From positions 124,001 through 188,000 of the forward strand of contig JAWKLK010000004.1 in NCBI GenBank assembly GCA_041392785.1: a stretch of 64,000 nucleotides of DNA. The letters are read 5' to 3'. Positions 9,166 through 18,160 of the stretch are shown piece by piece. A program made the translations under genes and the position numbers. Numbering within the stretch: position 1 is the stretch's first letter; each line of letters opens with the position of its first letter. The DNA is from OLB9 sp041392785 (GTDB lineage Bacteria; Bacteroidota; Bacteroidia; Chitinophagales; Saprospiraceae). The notes under the pieces were generated by a model, which saw only the letters and a list, made by a program, of their open reading frames with translations, did no database searches and was not told where the DNA came from.

Positions 9166-9589
9166 TGATCATGCTGGATTTGAAGTAAAAGAATCCATAA
9201 AACGACACTTAAAAAAGTTAGGATATAGGGATGTTTCTGATTTGGGTACTTACAGTCTTGCATCAGTAGATTATCCGGATTTTGCGCACAAAGTAGCTGA
9301 AACTGTGGAGACATCATCTGAACCCATATTAGGTATTGTTCTTTGTGGCAGCGCAAATGGGGTCTGTATCACAGTGAATAAACACGAAAAGATAAGAGCG
9401 GCCTTATGTTGGGATATAGAGATAGCATCTCTAGCACGTCAGCATAATGATGCAAATATTGTCTGCATTCCTGCAAGATTTGTGAGCAAACGTAAAGCAA
9501 ATGCGATAGTTGACGCATTCTTAGGAGCATCCTTTGAAGGAGGTAGGCATCAAACACGTGTGAATAAAATACCAATATCACATAAGTAA
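9134..9589 (+). CDS. rpiB: Ribose 5-phosphate isomerase B
   Basis: RpiB interconverts ribose 5-phosphate and ribulose 5-phosphate in the pentose phosphate pathway. The 151-residue sequence has the N-terminal IGSDHAGFEVK motif, the catalytic cysteine C71 in GIVLCGSANGV, and the ARQHNDANIV motif that supplies the phosphate-ring-opening histidine. Length matches the family. The start ATG at 9134 lies inside the end of the preceding DUF2723 gene, so translational coupling is likely. A transketolase of the same pathway lies at 28-30 kb but in another transcription unit. Confidence 0.92.
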   Translation: MNQLIQIAIGSDHAGFEVKESIKRHLKKLGYRDVSDLGTYSLASVDYPDFAHKVAETVETSSEPILGIVLCGSANGVCITVNKHEKIRAALCWDIEIASLARQHNDANIVCIPARFVSKRKANAIVDAFLGASFEGGRHQTRVNKIPISHK

Positions 9590-9621
9590 CAGTTTTCAAT
9601 TAGATTTAATGTAATTTTCAT

Positions 9622-11238
9622 ATGAAACACAGTGGTTTATTATTTTTTCTATTAATCTCGTATTTTACTCAAGGCCAAAATACATTCTTTAGCGGTGTAA
9701 TACCTGGTGATAAATCAAAGCTAGTTAAGGGAAATACTTCATCTGAACAATATCTCGCATCAACTTTTTCAGAAGATAATTTAAAAAAATTTCTATCTGT
9801 ATTGGCAAGTGATTCTCTCGAAGGAAGGGAAACAGGACAAAAAGGTTTAGAATTGGCTGGAGATTATATTACAACTCATCTAAATAAATTTGGTCTTTAT
9901 CCCAATCCTAAAACAAGAAATTATTTTCAGCCCATAGCTTTTACTTATTCAAAATGGATTGACACTGACCTTTATGTAAATGGCAATAGATTTCGACATA
10001 TGTGGGATTATGTTGCTTTTCCTGAACAGAATGAAAATAAGGCCATCATTAAAACAGAGGAAGTCATTTTTCTCGGATATGGCATTCAGGATGCGAAATA
10101 TAATGATTACAAGAAGGCAAAAGTCAAAGATAAAGTTATCATTATAAATGAAGGAGAACCTATTAATGAAAAAGGCCTATCTGTTATAACAAAGGACACC
10201 GTACTTTCGGATTGGAGCCGCGATTTACATCGAAAGCTCAAAGTGGCAAAAGAAAATGGGGTAGCTTTAGTCCTCATAATTTCTAATGATTTCAAAAAGA
10301 AGGTTGAAGAAAACAGGAGAAGGTTTTTATCACCATTTTTACAATTAGGAGATCAAAAATCTAAGACATTGGAAACAGCCAATTACGCTTATATTTCTTC
10401 CGATGTGGCGAAAGCAATTTTCGGAACGGAAGACCAAAAGGTAATAAAAGCTAGAAAAAAAATATTAAAAGGTAAGCCAGCAAACGTGAAATTGCCGTCA
10501 AACTTTATCATAAATATGAGTAAGGATGTACAGTTGGTAAAAGGCAACAATATTGTTGGATTTATCGAAGGCCGCACAAAGAAAGATGAAATAATAGTAG
10601 TATCCGCACATTATGACCATCTGGGAAGGAAAGGGGATGAGATATTTAATGGTGCTGACGATAATGGTTCTGGTTCTGCTACATTGATGGAGTTGTCAAG
10701 ATTGTTTCAAGCAGCGGTGGATAGAGCTGAAAGACCGAATAGATCAGTCGCATTTGTTTGGTTTGCAGGGGAAGAGAAAGGACTTTTGGGTTCAGATTAT
10801 TATGCAAGTAATCCTGTTTTTCCATTGGAAAATACAATGACAAATGTCAATATTGATATGGTAGGAAGAATTGATAGTGATCATGTCAAAGATAGTTCGT
10901 ATATTTATGTAATTGGTTCAGATAGACTAAGTAAGGGATTAGATGATGTTGTGAAGAGTACCAATGAAAAATACGCTGGTTTGACCCTAGATTATAAGTA
11001 CAATGACGAAAACGATCCCAATAAGTACTATTATAGATCAGATCATTATAACTTTGCTTCAAGAGGTATTCCTTCGGTATTCTTTTTCAATGGTACACAT
11101 GAAGACTATCATAGGCCAAGTGACGATATAGAAAAAATCAATTTTAAAATCATGGCTGAAAGAGGTAGGTTTATATTCCACATTATTTGGGCATTGGCAA
11201 ATCAAGAGGCATCCATAGTAAAAGATTTGAAAGGTTAA
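9622..11238 (+). CDS. Secreted M28 family metallopeptidase
   Basis: The 538-residue protein has a signal peptide (residues about 1-19, ending TQGQ), a region with PA-like insert character (about 130-290), and an M28 zinc aminopeptidase domain. Metal-binding motifs visible are SAHYDHLG (His330), GADDNGSG, AGEEKGLLGS, NIDMVGR and the late EDYHRPSD histidine. Such enzymes remove N-terminal residues from peptides in the periplasm or outside the cell. The gene starts 32 bases after rpiB and ends 1 base before tgt, so it sits in a tight run. The exact peptide specificity cannot be read from sequence. Confidence 0.88.
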   Translation: MKHSGLLFFLLISYFTQGQNTFFSGVIPGDKSKLVKGNTSSEQYLASTFSEDNLKKFLSVLASDSLEGRETGQKGLELAGDYITTHLNKFGLYPNPKTRNYFQPIAFTYSKWIDTDLYVNGNRFRHMWDYVAFPEQNENKAIIKTEEVIFLGYGIQDAKYNDYKKAKVKDKVIIINEGEPINEKGLSVITKDTVLSDWSRDLHRKLKVAKENGVALVLIISNDFKKKVEENRRRFLSPFLQLGDQKSKTLETANYAYISSDVAKAIFGTEDQKVIKARKKILKGKPANVKLPSNFIINMSKDVQLVKGNNIVGFIEGRTKKDEIIVVSAHYDHLGRKGDEIFNGADDNGSGSATLMELSRLFQAAVDRAERPNRSVAFVWFAGEEKGLLGSDYYASNPVFPLENTMTNVNIDMVGRIDSDHVKDSSYIYVIGSDRLSKGLDDVVKSTNEKYAGLTLDYKYNDENDPNKYYYRSDHYNFASRGIPSVFFFNGTHEDYHRPSDDIEKINFKIMAERGRFIFHIIWALANQEASIVKDLKG

Positions 11239-11239
11239 T

Positions 11240-12370
11240 ATGAAGTTTGTCATTGAGAAATCTGACATTTCTTCTTCAGCAAGAGCAGGTATCCTTAGCA
11301 CAGATCATGGTGAAATAAAAACACCTATTTTCATGCCTGTAGGTACACAAGGCACAGTCAAAGGAGTGCATCAATCTGAATTGGAATCCGTAGTGCACGC
11401 CCAGATAATATTATCCAATACCTACCATTTATATTTACGACCTGGAAATGACATTTTAACAAAAGCTGGCGGGTTACATCAATTCATCGGTTGGAAGAAG
11501 CCAATACTCACAGATTCTGGTGGCTATCAAGTGTATTCTTTGAAAGGGATGCGTAAAATAACTGAAGAAGGTGTGAAATTCCAATCTCATGTGGATGGAT
11601 CAAAGCATATTTTTACTCCAGAAAATGTCATTAATACTCAGAGAATCATTGGCGCAGACATCATCATGGCTTTTGATGAATGTACACCGTGGCCTTGCGA
11701 ATATAAATATGCAGAAAAGTCTATGCACATGACGCATAGATGGTTAGACAGGTGTATAAAATCTTTCAATGAATCAGAACCAAGATATGGACATTCTCAA
11801 ATGTTGTCCCCAATTGTTCAAGGTAGCACTTACCCAGAATTAAGAAAGATATCTGCTGAATACATAGCTTCACGAGATCAAAAAATGAATGCTATTGGCG
11901 GACTCTCAGTGGGTGAACCCCACGAAGATATGTATAGTATGACAGAATTGGTTTGTGATATTTTACCAAAAGACAAGCCAAGGTATCTTATGGGAGTAGG
12001 CCTTCCAGAGAATATACTGGAATCCATAAGTCTAGGAATTGATATGTTTGACTGCGTGCTTCCTTCCAGAAATGCTAGGCATGGAATCCTGTATACACAA
12101 GACGGGGTTATAAACATGAAAAACGCAAAATGGCAGAATGATTTTTCTCCTATTGATGCTTCTAGCCCTGCTTTGACCTCGCGTATGCATACCAAAGCCT
12201 ACCTGAGACACCTCTTTAAAGTTGAAGAATTATTGGCTGCACAAATTGCGACACTGCACAACTTATCTTTCTTTTTGTGGTTAGTAACTGAAGCACGTCA
12301 GAAAATTTTGGAAGGTTCATTTGCTGAATGGAAAAATTCCATGGTAAAAAGAGTGACTAATAGACTGTAA
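11240..12370 (+). CDS. tgt: Queuine/preQ1 tRNA-guanine transglycosylase lacking the usual zinc cysteines
   Basis: Tgt exchanges the guanine at the wobble position of GUN-anticodon tRNAs for preQ1, the committed step of queuosine formation. The barrel motifs are present: DSGGYQVYSL (D92), FDECTPWP, GGLSVGEPHEDM and MFDCVLPSRNARHG (nucleophile D271). The C-terminal segment that normally holds CxCxxC plus His reads DASSPALTSRMH (306-317), so the three zinc cysteines are absent while the later LHNL histidine remains. The rest of the C-terminal half aligns well with the family, so this is replacement rather than truncation. I believe other Bacteroidota Tgt proteins share it. The start codon follows the previous stop by one base. 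Confidence 0.92.
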   Translation: MKFVIEKSDISSSARAGILSTDHGEIKTPIFMPVGTQGTVKGVHQSELESVVHAQIILSNTYHLYLRPGNDILTKAGGLHQFIGWKKPILTDSGGYQVYSLKGMRKITEEGVKFQSHVDGSKHIFTPENVINTQRIIGADIIMAFDECTPWPCEYKYAEKSMHMTHRWLDRCIKSFNESEPRYGHSQMLSPIVQGSTYPELRKISAEYIASRDQKMNAIGGLSVGEPHEDMYSMTELVCDILPKDKPRYLMGVGLPENILESISLGIDMFDCVLPSRNARHGILYTQDGVINMKNAKWQNDFSPIDASSPALTSRMHTKAYLRHLFKVEELLAAQIATLHNLSFFLWLVTEARQKILEGSFAEWKNSMVKRVTNRL

Positions 12371-13455
12371 TGAAGATTCTAGATCTGTACATAATAAAAA
12401 AGTATTTGAGTACTTTTTTCTTTACAATGCTGCTCATCACCATGATAGCCATCACCATAAATTACTTTGAGCAGGTGGATAAATTTATGGAATATAATCT
12501 ATCATTCAAGCAGATTGTAGTAGAGTATTACCTTCATTTCATTCCATGGATTAATGGGCTTCTTTGGCCTCTATTTGCACTCTTGGCGGTTATATTTTTT
12601 ACTTCCAGAATGGCAAAAAATTCAGAAATTATCAGCATTCTAAGTGCCAAAGTAAGTTATACTCGCTTTCTGACTCCATATATGATTGCAGGCACGATAC
12701 TGGCTATTTTGCTTTGGATTGGAAATAATTATGTGATTCCAAAATCAAATAAAATTAAAAATGAGTTTGAAAGTGAATACATGAAAAGATCCACAAAGGA
12801 ATCTAGAAATTACAATCTTCACTTTTGGGTCTCGCCAACTGAGAAAGTTTATATACGAAATTTTTCAAGTTCTGATAGCACTGGACGTACTTTTAGATTT
12901 GAAAAATTTGAGAATAATGTACTTACATTTGCACTGAAGGCAAATAGAATCCTATATTCTGGTCAACCCAATCACTGGAAACTAGAAGGATATGAATTGA
13001 GAAAATTTGATGGGATGAAAGAAGTCTTGATTCAGAAACCGAATGAAAAAATGGATACTGTTTTCAATTTTAATCCATCTGATTTTACGGTTTATAAAAA
13101 ACAAATGGAAATGATGAATACTACCGATTTAAGAAATTTTCTTAAAAACGAACAAAATAGAGGTCTTGATTCAGGAAAGAAATATCAAATTGAACTTTAT
13201 CGAAGGACAGCTGACCCTTTTACGATATTGATTTTGACATTGATAGGTGTTTCAGTTGCTTCCAGAAAAGTAAGAGGAGGTATGGGCTTTCACCTTGCTG
13301 CGGGAGTGATCATCGGTTCTGTATTTGTCATTATATCAAAATTTAGCACTACTTTTTCTTCTAATCTCTCACTACCTCCTATTATCGGAGTATGGATTCC
13401 CAATATTTTTTTCTCCATTGTAGCCTATTTTCTATATAAATATGCGCAAAAATAA
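12370..13455 (+). CDS. LptF/LptG family permease
   Basis: LptF and LptG form the inner-membrane part of the lipopolysaccharide export ABC machine with LptB. The 361-residue protein has the expected layout: an N-terminal amphipathic start (ILDLYIIKKYLSTFF), three helices, a jellyroll-like periplasmic domain (about 135-260), and three closing helices with a basic loop at SRKVRGG. The start ATG overlaps the tgt stop by one base. Which of the two paralogues it is cannot be settled, so no symbol is given. Confidence 0.88.
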   Translation: MKILDLYIIKKYLSTFFFTMLLITMIAITINYFEQVDKFMEYNLSFKQIVVEYYLHFIPWINGLLWPLFALLAVIFFTSRMAKNSEIISILSAKVSYTRFLTPYMIAGTILAILLWIGNNYVIPKSNKIKNEFESEYMKRSTKESRNYNLHFWVSPTEKVYIRNFSSSDSTGRTFRFEKFENNVLTFALKANRILYSGQPNHWKLEGYELRKFDGMKEVLIQKPNEKMDTVFNFNPSDFTVYKKQMEMMNTTDLRNFLKNEQNRGLDSGKKYQIELYRRTADPFTILILTLIGVSVASRKVRGGMGFHLAAGVIIGSVFVIISKFSTTFSSNLSLPPIIGVWIPNIFFSIVAYFLYKYAQK

Positions 13456-13507
13456 ATCTACCAGTTCTCCATAAATCTCAAACAGATGTTAAATATCTGT
13501 AAAATAT

Positions 13508-13539
13508 TATAATGTTGAATAAAAAAAAACAACATTATA
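13508..13539 (+). terminator. Stem-loop after the LptF/G gene, possible terminator
   Basis: A perfect 10-base inverted repeat (13508-13517 and 13530-13539, arm TATAATGTTG) encloses a 12-base A-rich loop. T-rich sequence follows (TTCTTTATT). The stem is AT-rich, so it is weak as an intrinsic terminator, but it lies in the gap between two separately transcribed genes. Confidence 0.35.
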
Positions 13540-13584
13540 TTCTTTATTGCGTCTTGTAATTGTAGTAATACAAAATATTATTTT

Positions 13585-14193
13585 ATGAATGTGCATAATG
13601 TGTTGTCCGTGGCATTGATATTGTTTTCAGTGATAGACATATTGGGAAACATTCCTGTCATAATTGACCTTAAAAAGAAAGGTGTAGAAGTGGATTCCTT
13701 TAAGGCTGCTATGGTTTCCTTTTTTTTAATGGTAGCCTTCCTCTATGGTGGCGAAGGAATTTTAAAGATATTTGGGGTAGATGTCCAATCATTTGCAGTG
13801 GCTGGTGCCATTATTATATTTTTCTTAGGGCTTGAAATGATTCTCGGGGTTAGATTTTTTAAAGAATCACAAGGTACCAATAAGGGAACCGTAGTCCCTA
13901 TTGCTTTTCCTCTTATAGCAGGAGCAGGGACAATGACTACCATTATATCATTGAAATCCAAATACGAAAATTTAGATATTCTAGCTGCAATTTTTCTCAA
14001 TATTGTAGTCGTATTTGCTGTGTTGCACTTTTCTACTTGGATAAAAGACAAGCTTGGTGACGCTGGAGCAGCTGTACTTAGAAAAGTGTTTGGCATCATC
14101 CTTTTAGCTATTGCTATAAAGCTATTTAAGGAAAACTTCCATTTAGTTATAACTCCTGATCAGAAATTGGGATTTTTGAAAATTGCTCATTAA
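13585..14193 (+). CDS. MarC family integral membrane protein
   Basis: The 202-residue protein has six hydrophobic segments and family motifs: the start VALILFSVIDILGNIP, the helix FFLGLEMILG, and PIAFPLIAGAGTMTTII. MarC proteins are poorly understood; an early link to multiple antibiotic resistance in E. coli has not held up, and a transport role is assumed. It stands alone with gaps of 129 bases before and about 120 after. Family assignment is confident; function is not. Confidence 0.87.
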   Translation: MNVHNVLSVALILFSVIDILGNIPVIIDLKKKGVEVDSFKAAMVSFFLMVAFLYGGEGILKIFGVDVQSFAVAGAIIIFFLGLEMILGVRFFKESQGTNKGTVVPIAFPLIAGAGTMTTIISLKSKYENLDILAAIFLNIVVVFAVLHFSTWIKDKLGDAGAAVLRKVFGIILLAIAIKLFKENFHLVITPDQKLGFLKIAH

Positions 14194-14315
14194 TTTTTAA
14201 ATTTCTAAAATCGAGAGAAACATTTTTTTGTTATTTCTCATTTAATATGTGTAAACATGATGCGTAAGATCAATTATTTTACGTTTTAATGTTATTTATA
14301 CTAAACACTCTTATC

Positions 14316-17300
14316 ATGACTGCTAGATTATTATTTTTTATTTTTACTTCTCTCGTAATTATAGATAGTATTTCTGGACAATACTTTGGAAAAAACAAAC
14401 CCAGGTACACAAACTTTGAATTTAAGACCGTGGAAACTCCACACTATTTGATAAGCCATTATCTCGAGAATGATACGGTGATTAGAGATTTGGTAAATTT
14501 TTCAGAACTTTGGTACCAAAATCATAATAAATTCTTTGGGAAAGCAATAAATTTCAAAAATCCTGTTTTAATATATAATAGCCATCCAGAATTTCAACAG
14601 ACCAATGCAATCTCAGGTGAAATTGGTGTTGGTACAGGAGGAGTTACAGAAGCTTTCAAAAATAGAGTAGTTTTCCCTCTTGCATATTCGCAGCAAAGTA
14701 CACAACATGTCTTTATACATGAATTGGTGCACGCCTTCCAGTTCAATTATATAATCAATTCTGATTCAACGTCCCTAAGAAATCTGGCAAATGTCCCTCT
14801 TTGGATGGTAGAAGGGATGTCAGAATATTTATCTCGTGGGAAGGTAGATCCTTTTACTTCTATGTGGATGCGAGATGCTGTTATTCATAATAAGTTGCCA
14901 GACATAAATAAAATGGATGATTATAAGTATTTTCCCTATAGATATGGCCAAGCATTATTAGCATATCTTGGTGGAACATATGGCGATAATTATATTGTGC
15001 CATTGTTTGAAAATACGGCTTTATATGGTTTAGAAATTGGTTTTGCTACCACGTTTCTGAAAGACACAAAAACAATCAGTCAAGAATGGCATCAAGCACT
15101 CAAAGCACAATTTTCCCTACCTCGTCAGGACAAAGTGTCAAAACCGCAAGGTAAGGTTACTATGTCAGATGATAAAGGGGGAAAGATGAATTTATCTCCT
15201 GTCATTAGCCCAAATGGCAAGTATGTGATTTTTCTTTCAGAAAAGGATATTTTTAATATGGACCTTTTTTTGGCTGATGTCAACAGGGGAACAATACTAA
15301 ACAAAGTGACAAGTTTTACTACTTCCGGAGACTTAGATTATATCAATGGGTATGAATCCGCCGGATGCTGGTCGCCCAATGGAAAAGATTTTGCATTCGT
15401 TGGGACCAAGAAAGGTAGAAATGTTTTGGTAATAAAAGATGCTGATACAGGCAAGGAAATTGAAACTTTTGATGTAGAAGGGCTTCCCGCTTTCGTAAAC
15501 CCTGTATATCATCCACAAGGTAAAGAAATCATAGTATTAGGACTCGTGGACGGTATGCCGGATCTGTATTCTATCAATATTAAAACCCAAAAAGCGCATA
15601 GACTGACCCACGATAAATACAGTGAAAGTATGCCAAGTTTCTCTAGCGATGGTAAAATGCTTGCCTTTTCTTATGATAAAAAGAGTGTGGATGCAAATAG
15701 AATAAATGGAGTTTTTTCATTTGACTTAGCAATAATGGATTATGAAACTAAGGAAATTAAAATTTTAGACATTTTTCATGGGGCCAATAATCTCAATCCT
15801 GTGTTTGATTTTGAAGATAATATCTATTTTGTAAGTGATAGGGATGGTAAACGAAATCTTTATAAATATCTAGTACCGTCGGGTAAAGTGTTACAGGAAA
15901 CTGATCTTAATACAGGAATAAGTGGTATAAGTGATCTGTCTCCCATGATTAGTGCTAGCTCCAAAAAGGACAAAATGGTGTATACATATTACACAGATGG
16001 AGGCTACACTCTAATGTCTGCATCAGCCAAAGATCTTTTAAATCAAGAAGTCGAAGACACCAAAACTATTGACTTTTCTAGTGGTACATTGCCTACTTAT
16101 AACTCTCAAAAAGTTGATTATGTAGATAATAGTTTTAAAAATTCGTCTGTTGATATACAAAATATTGACATCAAATATAAATCAATTCCTTTTAAATCAT
16201 CATTTAAGCTTGATTATGTTGGTGGTGGAGGCGGAATTGGGCTTGGGGTCAATAGTAATAGTTTCCGAAGTTCTACAGGTTTGCAGGGAGGGATAGATAT
16301 GCTTTTCAGTGATCTTTTGGGCAACCATCAAATCTATTCTCAGGTAGCCCTGAATGGGGAAATAACGGACTTAGGAGGAATAGTAAGCTATATAAACAGA
16401 AAACATCCTATTGCCTGGGGAGTAGGATTAAGCCATGTGCCGCTTCGTACAGGATATGAGTCTTACGCATATGATACCATTCTATACTCAAATGCACCAT
16501 TGCCAGTTTTGAAAAATTCAACAAATATAGTTAGGGTTTTCGACCAAAGTCTAAGCTTATTTGCACATTTACCTTTTTCGACTAACTTAAGACTTGAAGC
16601 TGGTATCGCAGGAACTAGACGCTCTTTCAGATGGGATGAATATAATGATTATTATTATGGCGATAATTTTATTGGGTATCAATTGGTAGCTTCTGACAAA
16701 TTGAGAATTCCTACAGATGAAAGCTTAGTATTAGATGAGTATTATACCATAAAAAAAGGATATGGGAGTAACGTCAATATCGCACTAGTCGGCGATAATT
16801 CATATTTTGGTATGACATCTCCATTGGCAGGGCATAGATTCAGAATAGGGTTAGAGCAATATTTTGGAAATGATGTCTACACGGCTTTTTTAGCCGACGG
16901 GCGTAAATATTTTCGATTCAAACCGATTACTTTTGCTGTGCGAGGAATGGCATATTTGAGGGAAGAAACACAAACATATTCTGTCTACCCCAATTTTATA
17001 GGTAATATGGGTTTTGTAAGAGGACTAGGATCTTATTTTACTGGGTATAATAGTGATTTGAATTTATCTTCTCATGAATTATTGGGTTCAAAACTTCTAT
17101 TGACAAGTGCGGAAGTGAGACTCCCATTTACTGGACCTAAAAATTTAGGACTTATTGCGTCTAATTTCCTATTGACGGATTTGAATCTATTTTTTGATGC
17201 AGGCGTTGTATTTAATGAATTCAATGAATGGAGTGATGGAAAGCTAGTCTCCGTTATAAAACGTGATGAGGACGGCAATCCTATATTGAGACCAGATGGA

Positions 17301-17468
17301 ATACCAGAATACGAATTAAAATCTGTGAAACCAACCATAATTCCAACATTGGGATTGTCCCTAAGAATTAATCTTTTTGGTGCATTAATACTTGAACCAT
17401 ATTATGCCAGACCTTTATTGGATGGTGGAAAGTTTGTTTTTGGAATGAATTTTATTCCTGGGTGGTAG
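14316..17468 (+). CDS. Peptidase-MA/TolB-propeller/outer-membrane barrel fusion protein
   Basis: From this start the protein has about 1,050 residues. A signal peptide (MTARLLFF to about SISGQ) is followed by a gluzincin-like peptidase domain with HELVH at about residues 135-139, and then WMVEGMSEYLS, which supplies the glutamate of a zinc site. Next comes a TolB/WD40-like propeller (about 280-600) with repeated SPNGK and SSDGKMLAFSYD blades, then a surface-antigen-like beta-barrel ending in the aromatic FIPGW. This suggests an outer-membrane protein with an attached protease-like domain. I chose ATG 14316 over 14289 because it gives a proper positively charged signal-peptide start; the longer form adds nine hydrophobic residues. 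The substrate is unknown. Confidence 0.8.
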   Translation: MTARLLFFIFTSLVIIDSISGQYFGKNKPRYTNFEFKTVETPHYLISHYLENDTVIRDLVNFSELWYQNHNKFFGKAINFKNPVLIYNSHPEFQQTNAISGEIGVGTGGVTEAFKNRVVFPLAYSQQSTQHVFIHELVHAFQFNYIINSDSTSLRNLANVPLWMVEGMSEYLSRGKVDPFTSMWMRDAVIHNKLPDINKMDDYKYFPYRYGQALLAYLGGTYGDNYIVPLFENTALYGLEIGFATTFLKDTKTISQEWHQALKAQFSLPRQDKVSKPQGKVTMSDDKGGKMNLSPVISPNGKYVIFLSEKDIFNMDLFLADVNRGTILNKVTSFTTSGDLDYINGYESAGCWSPNGKDFAFVGTKKGRNVLVIKDADTGKEIETFDVEGLPAFVNPVYHPQGKEIIVLGLVDGMPDLYSINIKTQKAHRLTHDKYSESMPSFSSDGKMLAFSYDKKSVDANRINGVFSFDLAIMDYETKEIKILDIFHGANNLNPVFDFEDNIYFVSDRDGKRNLYKYLVPSGKVLQETDLNTGISGISDLSPMISASSKKDKMVYTYYTDGGYTLMSASAKDLLNQEVEDTKTIDFSSGTLPTYNSQKVDYVDNSFKNSSVDIQNIDIKYKSIPFKSSFKLDYVGGGGGIGLGVNSNSFRSSTGLQGGIDMLFSDLLGNHQIYSQVALNGEITDLGGIVSYINRKHPIAWGVGLSHVPLRTGYESYAYDTILYSNAPLPVLKNSTNIVRVFDQSLSLFAHLPFSTNLRLEAGIAGTRRSFRWDEYNDYYYGDNFIGYQLVASDKLRIPTDESLVLDEYYTIKKGYGSNVNIALVGDNSYFGMTSPLAGHRFRIGLEQYFGNDVYTAFLADGRKYFRFKPITFAVRGMAYLREETQTYSVYPNFIGNMGFVRGLGSYFTGYNSDLNLSSHELLGSKLLLTSAEVRLPFTGPKNLGLIASNFLLTDLNLFFDAGVVFNEFNEWSDGKLVSVIKRDEDGNPILRPDGIPEYELKSVKPTIIPTLGLSLRINLFGALILEPYYARPLLDGGKFVFGMNFIPGW

Positions 17469-17488
17469 TAGGCCTAACACAGGATCCA

Positions 17489-18160
17489 TTATTTTAAAAA
17501 AGATTTTTCACTCACCATCAAAAGATTTTTACTTATGGAGAGCATTTCAGAATTTGGAAAAACATCTTTGAAAACAGTATTATAATAGTTTGTAGCGGCC
17601 TGTTTATCAGTCTTATTAAATCCCAAATGATTGGAAACTAAGATGCCATTTGGAGTTAAACATTCAGCACAATTCTGTAGAAAATCTCTGGATTGGGCAA
17701 TATCTGGGATTAGATCATCAATAAATAGATCAACACAGATTAGGTCATATTTTTCTTCTGTATATTGGACAAAGGCGGTAGCATCTGCTTGGATAATATC
17801 TACATAAGATGTAATATCAGATGTCGTATATTTAGAAGCAAGATATATTACAGATTCGTCTATTTCTATACATGTAAAAGCAAATGTGTTTGGATAGTTT
17901 TTTTCTAAAATATGAATAATACTGCCTAGCCCCAAGCCTAGAATTAGGACTTCACTTATATGTGAAAGATTCATTTTTTCAAAACAGTATTTAAAATTAG
18001 TGTACCTCTGCCCATAACTATAAACCGCATGCTCGGTACACAGTTGATATTCGCCATTTTTAATAACCAATTCCAATTGATTATTGAAAGTAGATCGGAT
18101 GGATTCAACTGGGATTTCCCTGATATAACTCGCCCATGATTTAAGTATAGGTATTTTCAT
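17489..18160 (-). CDS. Spermidine-synthase-like SAM-binding protein
   Basis: The 223-residue product has a Rossmann-type nucleotide-binding core: LILGLGLGSII, then CIEIDESVIYLASKY with the acidic residue that binds the ribose, DIIQADATAFV, and YDLICVDLF. This order is typical of the spermidine synthase C-terminal domain. The N-terminal oligomerisation hairpin of true SpeE is reduced and the polyamine-site motif is not evident, so it may be a methyltransferase or polyamine-synthase relative. Its start overlaps the stop of the upstream aminotransferase gene by four bases, so they are cotranscribed. Confidence 0.75.
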   Translation of the reverse strand: MKIPILKSWASYIREIPVESIRSTFNNQLELVIKNGEYQLCTEHAVYSYGQRYTNFKYCFEKMNLSHISEVLILGLGLGSIIHILEKNYPNTFAFTCIEIDESVIYLASKYTTSDITSYVDIIQADATAFVQYTEEKYDLICVDLFIDDLIPDIAQSRDFLQNCAECLTPNGILVSNHLGFNKTDKQAATNYYNTVFKDVFPNSEMLSISKNLLMVSEKSFLK

